Shown: positions 7,486 to 13,170 of the stretch, piece after piece
How positions within the stretch are numbered: the stretch's first letter is position 1
Layout of the letters: each line of letters starts with the position of its first letter
Source: JANLSE01 sp031362265
GTDB taxonomy: Bacteria; Chloroflexota; Chloroflexia; Chloroflexales; Roseiflexaceae
Direction of reading: 5' to 3'
DNA: 24,682 bases
Assembly (NCBI GenBank): GCA_031362265.1
Contig: JANLSE010000658.1
Span: 1-24,682 of the forward strand
Program-made: the position numbers and the translations under genes
Notes under the pieces: model-generated
Databases searched by the model: none
What the model was told of the DNA's origin: nothing
The model's input: only the letters and a program-made list of their open reading frames with translations

Positions 7486-8284
7486 CGATGTCGGTTCGGT
7501 GTCCGCGATGCCACCTTTGTACTGGATGGCCTGTTGTATCACGAATCGGATGTGCGGATTGCCGAGCATTACACCGACACCGCAGGGTTTACCGATCACG
7601 TGTTTGCTCTCATGCATCTGCTGGGATTTCGGTTTGCACCGCGTATCCGCGACCTCAAGGATACCAAGGTATATGTGCCAAAAAATGAGCTGGGCTATCC
7701 AGCGTTACAAACCATCATTGGTGGCACCCTGAACACAACCCATATCCGTGCGCATTGGGATGCGATTCTCCGACTAGCAGCATCGATCAAACACGGTACC
7801 GTCACGGCGTCGTTGATGCTCCGCAAGCTCAGCAATCATCCGCGTCAAAATGGCCTCGCGCTTGCGTTACGCGAGTTGGGCCGCATCGAGCGTACATTGT
7901 TTATGCTGGATTAGCTGCAAAACGTTGATCTGCGCCGCCGCGTTCACGCGGGGCTGAATAAGGGTGAGGCGCGGAACGCACTCGCGCGGGCAGTCTTCTT
8001 CAACCGCTTGGGGGAGATCCGTGACCGAAGTTTCGAGCACCAACGCTACCGTGCCAGCGGCTTAACCCTCGTGACCGCTGCAATTGTGTTGTGGAATACG
8101 GTCTATTTGGAGCGCGCAACGCTCGCGCTTGCAGCGGTAGGCCAACCCGTGCAGGATGACCTCCAGCAGTATCTTTCACCATTGGGCTGGGAACATATCA
8201 ACCTGACGGGTGATTATGTCTGGCCGCAGAATCGAGCGATCAGTGCTGGGCATTTCCGGGCGCTCCGCACCATCGATGCTCCGT
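7486..8284 (+). pseudogene. tnpA: Tn3-family transposase, C-terminal part with stop
   Basis: The frame reads RDATFVLDGLLYHESDVRI, AEHYTDTAGFTDHVFALMH, RRRVHAGLNKGEARNALARA and ending GWEHINLTGDYVWPQNRA. This is the catalytic C-terminal quarter of a Tn3-family DDE transposase (about 265 of roughly 1000 residues). The 5' three-quarters are absent: homology fades just after the STAND gene ends. An in-frame TAG at 7912-7914 replaces the expected Trp of FMLDW-LQNVDLRRR (TGG to TAG). Truncation and nonsense codon mean no active enzyme. The element's right inverted repeat follows directly. No matching left end is present upstream. Confidence 0.88.
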
Positions 8285-8319
8285 AACGTACGATTTTTTC
8301 CGAATTCCGTGTGCGCCCC
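8282..8319. mobile_element. Right 38-bp inverted repeat of Tn3-family remnant
   Basis: The 38 bases after the transposase end contain TTTTTTCCGAATTC and finish in CCCC. Read on the minus strand they begin GGGG and include GAATTCGGAAAAAATCGTAC, then GTTACG: the terminal repeat of a Tn3-type element. Two related ends occur at 14834-14871 and 15240-15277. Confidence 0.8.
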
Positions 8320-8424
8320 TATGTAGTGTATGGCAATGCACTGTATCCCTGGAGTTTTGTTGGCTATGGCACGTCGATTGAGCGCTTCAATGGAATAATC
8401 AATGTCTTACGCCGCGCTCGATAG
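8320..8424 (+). pseudogene. Coding-like tail of an unknown gene
   Basis: Directly outside the transposon end, a frame reads YVVYGNALYPWSFVGYG then TSIERFNGIINVLRRAR and stops at 8422-8424. Amino-acid composition and lack of a start suggest the 3' end of a gene disrupted by the transposon. The family is not recognised. The short length keeps this tentative. Confidence 0.3.
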
Positions 8425-8482
8425 TGCAGACAATTGCGCATGGTTATGTGCCGAGTATGTATTTACCTCAATAAGCATGATG

Positions 8483-8524
8483 AACTTCTCCATACATAAG
8501 TGCGAACAATTGTATGGAGAAGTT
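8483..8524. terminator. Perfect 14-bp stem hairpin
   Basis: AACTTCTCCATACA and TGTATGGAGAAGTT are perfect complements with a 14-base loop. No T-run follows on either strand, so a classical intrinsic terminator is not certain; it may end convergent transcripts (the Uma2 gene approaches from the right) or be a mobile-element end. The rest of 8425-8698 shows no gene. Confidence 0.4.
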
Positions 8525-8698
8525 CTCCCAAATACAACTACCCAGTAATAACGATAGCTCGATCCTCCTACCTCCACAACGCCAACGCCAGCACCAGCAC
8601 CATTAAAATTACAATATAACATGAGCGCATATGGACGAATAGCACATAGCGGGCGAGACCTGTAGGCTGGACGATGTTGCATTGAGAGCCTACTGCGC

Positions 8699-9223
8699 TC
8701 ATCCGGGAATATCGACCCGACAACCACATTTCAGCATGAGTGTAAAGGGTGTTGGGTAGGTTTGGATTGGCTGATCTGGTTGGTAGTGTTGCACCGTGCC
8801 CAGCCGTGGATCCACGACCAGCACATCGCGAACACCATAGGTCAGATAGAATGGTGCTCCATCGGGGCCGCTGTCTTTATCTTCGTAGCCCAAACTAACG
8901 ACCTCGATCACAGCTTCGGGAATAATAGTGAGTGCTTCATCACTCGCTGGTGGCACTGTGCAGAAAATGGCAATATCGGGTCGTTTCAAGGATTGATCCG
9001 GATCGGGAAAGCGAATCAGAACATCTGCAAGCGCATAGCAATCGCATCCCGATGAATGGTCGGTCGGCCGTACTGAGCGCTCAATATGGCGAATCGCCAT
9101 CTGATGACGGCTTGCGGGGCTCATTTCCCACTTCATACGGCCACGCACATACTCAAAGCGTACCGGCGCACCGCTGGCATCGATTTGGAGAATCATGTCA
9201 TCGACACTCAGTGTTGCAGTCAT
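8699..9223 (-). CDS. Uma2 family (DUF820) putative endonuclease
   Basis: A 174-residue protein of the Uma2/DUF820 family, which has a PD-(D/E)xK restriction-endonuclease fold. Seen are the N-terminal FEYVRGRMKWEMSPAS strand-helix, KRPDIAIF (~80-87, with the family's Asp), PEAVIEVVSLGYEDKD (~101-116, with the E-V ... K pair) and YGVRDVLVVDPRLGTVQHY. The usual final L-F strand is present. Length is typical (~170-200). A GAGAGG ribosome-binding site sits six bases before the ATG. Uma2 genes are abundant in Chloroflexota and cyanobacteria, often near transposons, and their biological role is unsettled. Here it lies alone between a Tn3 remnant and the recombinase block. Active-site residues appear complete. 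Confidence 0.85.
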   Translation of the reverse strand: MTATLSVDDMILQIDASGAPVRFEYVRGRMKWEMSPASRHQMAIRHIERSVRPTDHSSGCDCYALADVLIRFPDPDQSLKRPDIAIFCTVPPASDEALTIIPEAVIEVVSLGYEDKDSGPDGAPFYLTYGVRDVLVVDPRLGTVQHYQPDQPIQTYPTPFTLMLKCGCRVDIPG

Positions 9224-9465
9224 TTGTCAACCTCTCGTGATGAGTCCAGTATATCGTCCTTCTTTCCCTGTCACGCTTCTTATTATACCAAATGCCACAA
9301 GCGCAAGCTGCCATGTTGATCCGCCGAAGCGCGTGGGCCATCATAGCCGATAACAGCACAATGCAAGAATTGGGTTGGGTGTAACTCCAAAGCGTTGAAG
9401 TAGAACCGCCAACAACGGCGAACTTCAAAGGCCGATGAGGCATTATAATAACCGCACTCGCATAC
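9224..9465. other. Gene-poor spacer beside the recombinase block
   Basis: No supported gene is seen between the Uma2 start and the palindrome at 9466. A 90-residue minus-strand frame spans it, but its composition (many Cys, Met and Arg, no domain pattern) does not look like a real protein. A different minus frame (ALELHPTQFLHCAVIGYDGP) is slightly more protein-like and may be a decayed gene, but it is interrupted. Confidence 0.3.
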
Positions 9466-9487
9466 CTCACAAACGAACGTTTCTGAG
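9466..9487. repeat. 22-bp near-palindrome, copy 2 (possible recombinase site)
   Basis: CTCACAAACG, AA, CGTTTCTGAG: the same sequence and orientation as at 3332-3353 with one changed base. It sits 122 bp upstream of the serine-recombinase start codon, a usual place for a crossover site. Confidence 0.5.
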
Positions 9488-9530
9488 AGATAGCCCCTCC
9501 CCTCCCTTTACCCGCGTTTTACTGCATCGC

Positions 9531-9597
9531 TTGCCTCTCAAAATAATCTCTTGTAATATACTTCTCGATTGCATCACCATTCGGTGAGTTTTGAGAA
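9531..9597 (+). promoter_or_regulatory. Recombinase promoter and inverted repeat
   Basis: TTGCCT (9531-9536) and TAATAT (9554-9559) are 17 bases apart. TCTCAAAA (9535-9542) is repeated inverted as TTTTGAGA (9590-9597), bracketing the promoter, and TCACC/GGTGA form a small hairpin between. The arms may be recombinase accessory sites or autoregulatory operators. Confidence 0.45.
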
Positions 9598-9609
9598 ACA
9601 GGAGAGGTT

Positions 9610-10197
9610 ATGCTTGTTGGCTATGCGCGTGTTTCGACCCTCGACCAGAATCCGGCCCTACAAACCGATGCGCTCAAATCCGTAGGGTGCGATCGCATCT
9701 TTACCGAGAAGGCCAGTGGCGCGCAGCGCGATCGCCCAGAGCTGAAGGCCGCTCTCGACTATCTCCGTACTGGAGATACCCTTGTGGTGTGGAAGCTCGA
9801 CCGCCTGGCGCGCTCCATGCGCCAGCTTATCGAGACGCTAGAAGTTTTGCAGTCACGAGGTATCGAGCTTCGCTCTCTGACCGAGAGTATCGACACCGCG
9901 ACTCCTGGTGGACGCCTGGTGTTTCATATCTTTGCGTCGCTGGCTGAGTTTGAGCGCGCTGTGATTCGCGAGCGAACGAGCGCCGGGTTACAGGCTGCCC
10001 GCGAACGCGGCAGAAAAGGCGGCAGACCCCCTGCTCTAACATCCAAAGATATTGCTGCTGCAAAAGCGTTGCTGGCCAACCCGTCGATCTCGGTGGAAGA
10101 AGTTGCTGCCCGCCTCCATGTCTCACCTGCCACGCTCTATCGCTACATCCCTGGAGGCCGCAGCGCACTAGCTGAGAGTGTTGCAACTCATGATTGA
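9610..10197 (+). CDS. Serine recombinase (resolvase/invertase family)
   Basis: A 195-residue small serine recombinase of the Tn3 resolvase/Hin type. The N-terminus GYARVSTLDQN holds the catalytic Ser9 and Arg7, and WKLDRLARSM (61-70) carries the two active-site arginines. FHIFASLAEFERAVIRERT is the long E-helix for dimerisation and DNA contact. The C-terminal ISVEEVAARLHVSPATLYRYI is the HTH. All domains and key residues are present and the length is normal, so it should be active. AGGAGAGG lies just before the ATG. The enzyme cuts and rejoins DNA at short palindromic sites with a 2-bp core; such a site is 122 bp upstream. It could originally have been the resolvase of the nearby Tn3 element, or belong to the partition cassette downstream. 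Confidence 0.92.
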   Translation: MLVGYARVSTLDQNPALQTDALKSVGCDRIFTEKASGAQRDRPELKAALDYLRTGDTLVVWKLDRLARSMRQLIETLEVLQSRGIELRSLTESIDTATPGGRLVFHIFASLAEFERAVIRERTSAGLQAARERGRKGGRPPALTSKDIAAAKALLANPSISVEEVAARLHVSPATLYRYIPGGRSALAESVATHD

Positions 10198-10206
10198 GGA
10201 TGTGAT

Positions 10207-10240
10207 TTGACAATACATTGTACGTACATATAATGTACAA
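10207..10240 (+). promoter_or_regulatory. parA promoter with GTAC-core operator
   Basis: TTGACA (10207-10212) and TATAAT (10229-10234) are 16 bases apart, a consensus promoter. ATTGTACGTACAT (10217-10229) fills the spacer, and TTGTAC (10218-10223) pairs with GTACAA (10235-10240) across the -10. The same 13-mer occurs inverted at 10934-10946. This is the layout of an autoregulated partition cassette, where the site may double as the centromere. Confidence 0.65.
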
Positions 10241-10296
10241 CGTACTTTCAATCAATGCACAATGTAAGCTATTCAACATATAGGAAAGAGGCCCGC

Positions 10297-10959
10297 ATGA
10301 TTCTCACTGTAGGAAATATCAAAGGGGGCGTTGGTAAGACTACCCTTGCAGTCAACATAGCTATCGCCCGTGCAAGTGAAGGGCGCGATGTGCTATTAGT
10401 AGACGGTGATGAGCAACAGACCGCCATCACCTTCACCGATCTACGCACTGAGCAGCTAGCACAGCCTGGTTATATCGCCGTTAGTTTACAAGGTGCGGCA
10501 TTGCGTACCCAGGTGCGCCAGCTCGCTCCGAAGTACGATGACATCATCATTGATGTGGGTGGACGTGACACCGGCAGTCTTCGTGCTGCGCTTACCATAT
10601 CGGAAACGTTACTTGTTCCTGTGCAGCCGCGTAGCTTCGACATTTGGGCAGTAGATCAGATTGCAGCCATGGTGAAAGAGGCGCATGAAATTAACGAGAA
10701 ACTGCGTGCTGTGCTCGTCTTGAATGCCGCCGACGCTCAAGGTCGAGATAATGAGGATGCCGCCGATGCTTTGCGCGAAATTGAGGGAATGGAATATCTG
10801 CCCTTTATGATTGGACGGCGCAAGGCGTTTCCGAATGCAGCGGCAGCAGGGCGCGGAGTGCTGGAATATACCCCGAAAGATCCCAAGGCAATCGAGGAGC
10901 TAACCGCTCTGATAAACGCCATGTACATGCTAAATGTACGTACAATGAATATTATATAA
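10297..10959 (+). CDS. parA: Small ParA-type partition ATPase
   Basis: A 220-residue ParA/MinD-superfamily ATPase. The deviant Walker A KGGVGKTT is at residues 9-16; DVLLVDGDEQ supplies the A' aspartate, and YDDIIIDVGGRDTG holds the Walker B. VPVQPRSFDIWAVDQI matches the ParA switch region. It lacks the N-terminal HTH of large ParA proteins and is about the size of ParF, so it fits type Ib plasmid partition: it forms ATP-dependent gradients or polymers that move DNA bound by a small partner. ATG 10297 is used because GGAAAGAGG lies 6-14 bases before it; 14 further in-frame residues upstream lack a ribosome-binding site and family similarity. Its partner is the RHH gene 38 bp downstream. A strong operator-overlapped promoter precedes it. 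Confidence 0.9.
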   Translation: MILTVGNIKGGVGKTTLAVNIAIARASEGRDVLLVDGDEQQTAITFTDLRTEQLAQPGYIAVSLQGAALRTQVRQLAPKYDDIIIDVGGRDTGSLRAALTISETLLVPVQPRSFDIWAVDQIAAMVKEAHEINEKLRAVLVLNAADAQGRDNEDAADALREIEGMEYLPFMIGRRKAFPNAAAAGRGVLEYTPKDPKAIEELTALINAMYMLNVRTMNII

Positions 10960-10999
10960 CGTAGATCGTACGCTAATTGATTTACGAGAGGTGTACAAT
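10921..10999. promoter_or_regulatory. GTAC-core repeats before the RHH gene
   Basis: ATGTACAT (10921-10928), ATGTACGTACAAT (10934-10946, the exact reverse complement of 10217-10229) and TGTACAATG (10992-11000) cluster around the parA end and the RHH start. TATTATATAA (10949-10958) could be a -10. Repeats on both sides of parA suggest binding sites of the RHH protein. Confidence 0.55.
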
Positions 11000-11255
11000 G
11001 GCAATCACCAGAAAGCCGACTGGCCAACGTCAAGATACAGCGACCAAGGGGGAAGAACGTGCCGCCGAAGCCTTCATCGCCAGGGCTGGGAGGGCCGCCC
11101 AGGAATCGGATGATGAAGGGCGAAAGGTTCCAGTGACGATGCGCTACGACCCGGATATACTCAAGCGTGCTGATGCTGCCGCAAAACGCATGGGCATTAC
11201 GCGCAGTGCCTACGTTCATATCGCCTTGAGCCGAGCGCTAGATCAGCAACAATAA
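10998..11255 (+). CDS. Ribbon-helix-helix protein, ParA partner
   Basis: An 85-residue basic protein. The disordered, charged N-terminus (~1-45) is followed by VPVTMRYDPDILKRADAAAK and RMGITRSAYVHIALSRALD, a classic ribbon-helix-helix strand and two helices. Size, domain order and position straight after a small parA match ParG-type centromere-binding proteins of type Ib partition systems. There the RHH part binds DNA repeats and the flexible tail stimulates the ATPase. ATG 10998 is preferred over an in-frame TTG-like start at 10977 because GAGAGG is eight bases upstream. It would bind the GTAC-core repeats as repressor and partition adaptor (inference). A CopG-like role alone is the alternative. 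Confidence 0.8.
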   Translation: MAITRKPTGQRQDTATKGEERAAEAFIARAGRAAQESDDEGRKVPVTMRYDPDILKRADAAAKRMGITRSAYVHIALSRALDQQQ

Positions 11256-11353
11256 AGCTCGCCTTGGCTGGGTATCCTGTCCTGGTGATGAATGCGACGA
11301 TAAGGCATCGGATGGTATTTGCCGAGAGCGCTGAGGGTTGGTTTTGTAGATAG

Positions 11354-11382
11354 TTGGTGCTAAAATGGCACCGCGCTATAAC
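11354..11382 (+). promoter_or_regulatory. Antirepressor promoter overlapped by operator
   Basis: TTGGTG (11354-11359) and TATAAC (11377-11382) are 17 bases apart. The first 17-base operator repeat (11356-11372) lies in the spacer, so a bound repressor would block polymerase. Confidence 0.5.
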
Positions 11383-11456
11383 CATACGACATGTCGCGGT
11401 GCTAAAATGGCACCACGAGATTACCATACAGCATCTCGCGGTGCTGAAATGGCACC
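11356..11456. repeat. Three operator-like repeats at exact 42-bp spacing
   Basis: GGTGCTAAAATGGCACC occurs at 11356-11372 and 11398-11414, and GGTGCTGAAATGGCACC at 11440-11456. Each has GGTGC/GCACC dyad arms. Starts are exactly 42 bp apart, four helical turns, so all three face the same side of DNA. The 25-base intervals share ACCATAC and each has its own dyad (CGACATGTCG; CGAGAT with ATCTCG). They end 24 bases before the antirepressor start codon. Confidence 0.75.
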
Positions 11457-11480
11457 ATGATAGAGAAGGGTTCTGTTGCT

Positions 11481-12329
11481 ATGGCGACTTCTTCGCGCCC
11501 ACCAGATGCAGTTGAGCAATTGCCTGTCCCACTTTTTGATGGAGTTGTTCTTGCAGCGCGATCTTCAGATGGATCCGTTTATCTTGCGTTGCGCGATTTA
11601 TGTATCACGCTGAAGTTGAATCTAACAGCACAACGACGTCGTATCAGTGGCGATGAGAATCTGCATTTGATGGCGTTACGCATTTTTGATGGGCAGCAAT
11701 TTCGGTCACTCGATTTCTTACTGCTCGATGATGTACCAATGTGGGTGCTTTCGATCCAGACAGCAGCCGTGCGTGATGATGTGCGTGAGCGGGTTCGCTA
11801 TGTGAAAGAGTATTTGGTCGGAGCAGTAAAGGCAGCATTTGCACAATTGACCCAACTGCCAGATAAACCAAGCCGCATGATTGAGGATTTGCGTGATTTG
11901 GATGGGATGGAGCAGGCATTTCAGGATGTTGCCCAGCTGGCATCACGCCAGGATGCACTGGAAGAGAGCCAAGATCGGGCGCGGATGGTATTCCGTGAAA
12001 TGCAGGCCCAGCTTCTTCAGCTTCAGAGCCGCGTGCAAGTGCTAGAGCAACAGGCAAAGCAGAGAATATCTTCCTCACAACGAGGGACGATCTATAACAT
12101 GGTGCAGCATTGGGGAAAAGCACTTGCAACTCACCAGAAGGTTGATGCTGGTGAGAGTATTCATGCTGTTTGGCGTCTCTTTAATAAGCGCTTCAATGTG
12201 GCTACCTATACCGATCTGCCCGCAGCTTATTATGATGATGGCGTGCAGTTTATTAAAGAACAGTACCGTGGGCTGACGAATCGTGAGATTGATGCGATTG
12301 AGCAGCGTGGTATGGAGCTTGAATCATGA
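11481..12329 (+). CDS. Phage-type antirepressor (P22_AR_N + ORF6C)
   Basis: A 282-residue protein. Residues ~12-115 match the phage antirepressor N-terminal domain: FDGVVLAARSSDGSVYLALR, then RRISGDENLHLM and the VPMWVLSIQTAAVRDDVRER helix. Residues ~140-195 form a coiled coil (MQAQLLQLQSRVQVLEQQAK). Residues ~198-262 match the ORF6C domain (GTIYNMVQHWGKAL, VWRLFNKRFNVATYTDLP). In phages and integrative elements such proteins neutralise a repressor or reset gene expression. ATG 11481 has GAGAAGGG about ten bases upstream; ATG 11457 abuts the third operator and has no ribosome site. The stop overlaps the ATG of the XRE gene (ATGA), so the two are translationally coupled. Its presence marks this block as phage- or plasmid-derived. 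Confidence 0.82.
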   Translation: MATSSRPPDAVEQLPVPLFDGVVLAARSSDGSVYLALRDLCITLKLNLTAQRRRISGDENLHLMALRIFDGQQFRSLDFLLLDDVPMWVLSIQTAAVRDDVRERVRYVKEYLVGAVKAAFAQLTQLPDKPSRMIEDLRDLDGMEQAFQDVAQLASRQDALEESQDRARMVFREMQAQLLQLQSRVQVLEQQAKQRISSSQRGTIYNMVQHWGKALATHQKVDAGESIHAVWRLFNKRFNVATYTDLPAAYYDDGVQFIKEQYRGLTNREIDAIEQRGMELES

Positions 12330-12643
12330 CCCAGCCACCCCAACCCGAACGACCAGAGCCACTTTCCGCGAGAGTAGCACGACGTTTACGCGATGCACGG
12401 ATTGCCTCACGGATGACTGTGCGCGATGTGGCTGCATGCCTGAATGTTGATCATACACTGATTGTAAAGTACGAGCGAGGAACGTTGCAGCCTTCCCTGG
12501 ATCGCATTGATGCATTAGCGCGGCTATATGGGGGTAGTGCAGCTGCATTGCTGGTTAGCGAGGATGCAGCAGTTCCGATCGTTGCAGCGATCGACCAGGC
12601 CGATGCTGTGCAGCTTGGCCGACTTGCAGCAGCGTTAGGGTGA
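12326..12643 (+). CDS. XRE-family HTH regulator
   Basis: A 105-residue Cro/cI-type protein. After a proline-rich leader, residues ~16-75 form the HTH: RLRDARIASRMTVRDVAACL, then NVDHTLIVKYERGTLQPS and the LARLYGGSAAALL helix. The short C-terminal tail is probably for dimerisation. It overlaps the antirepressor by four bases (ATGA), so the switch proteins are made together. The natural targets are the three 42-bp-spaced dyads upstream of the antirepressor; this is inference from layout. Small size and lack of a protease-sensitive domain argue against LexA-like control, leaving the antirepressor as the likely inactivator. Confidence 0.85.
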   Translation: MTQPPQPERPEPLSARVARRLRDARIASRMTVRDVAACLNVDHTLIVKYERGTLQPSLDRIDALARLYGGSAAALLVSEDAAVPIVAAIDQADAVQLGRLAAALG

Positions 12644-12683
12644 TATGGATGGTGCTACCAGTAAGAAAGGGTTCGTCCATAAT

Positions 12684-12990
12684 GGGGTTTTTGCATGTCC
12701 CCCCAAAAAAGTGCAGTAGGGTTAAAATCGTTCGTTTGTTCGCATATTGATGAGCAAACGAGCGAGCCGTCCGCCAATCAAATGGCTCAGAACAGCGAAG
12801 GTGCTGCGAGAAAGCCGGTATGAGCGCTATTTTGCGCCACAATGGCGCACTGTCGCACGAGGAACACATGCTGAAACCCGGCATTAGCAGTCTGCCGATA
12901 GCAAAAGAGCCGGTACTGCTGCTTACATTCGGGCTGCATGCTCCCTGATTTTGGTTAATACACCTTTCCGAGGGGATATGCAAAAACCCC
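12684..12990. mobile_element. MITE-like element with 19-bp terminal inverted repeats
   Basis: GGGGTTTTTGCATGTCCCC at 12684-12702 is repeated inverted at 12972-12990 with one mismatch. Extended to 35 bp, 28 positions agree. The 307-bp interior has no transposase. A 45-codon basic frame (12750-12887, starting MSKRASRPPIKWLRTAKVLR) has no ribosome site and may be a relic. No clear target duplication flanks it. It is probably a non-autonomous insertion element. Confidence 0.6.
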
Positions 12991-13040
12991 CATATAGCGA
13001 ACCTATCTGAACTAACTATTCCACCAGAACCTACAACGAA

Positions 13041-13076
13041 CATCACTAGCAACGTTGAGGAACATCCTTAGTGATG
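13041..13076. terminator. 8-bp stem hairpin upstream of ATPase gene
   Basis: CATCACTA (13041-13048) and TAGTGATG (13069-13076) are perfect complements with a 20-base loop. It may end transcription from the left or be part of the ATPase control region; no T-run follows. Confidence 0.3.
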
Positions 13077-13113
13077 CTAAACCCCATTGCAATGCTGAAC
13101 ATGCCACATTGTG

Positions 13114-13160
13114 CATAGATAGCATACATGGATTATAATAATCTTGGTATGCTATCTATG
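13114..13160 (+). promoter_or_regulatory. Perfect 14-bp inverted repeat around a -10 box
   Basis: CATAGATAGCATAC (13114-13127) and GTATGCTATCTATG (13147-13160) are perfect complements. The 19-base loop contains TATAAT (13134-13139); no good -35 is seen. The second arm ends ten bases before the ATPase start codon, so the repeat can act as an operator over the promoter or as an mRNA hairpin covering the ribosome site. Confidence 0.6.
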
Positions 13161-13170
13161 GGGTATTGCC

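Noticed and set aside
9198..9470. 90-codon minus-strand frame between the Uma2 and recombinase genes
   Set aside because: Overlaps the Uma2 start, unusual composition, no domain pattern.
11356..11456. CRISPR-like array (17-bp repeats, 25-bp intervals)
   Set aside because: Only three repeats, repeats too short, and the intervals resemble each other; exact helical phasing before a regulator gene favours operators. No cas genes.
12750..12887. 45-codon basic frame inside the MITE-like element
   Set aside because: No ribosome site or recognised family; kept only as a possible relic in the element's note.
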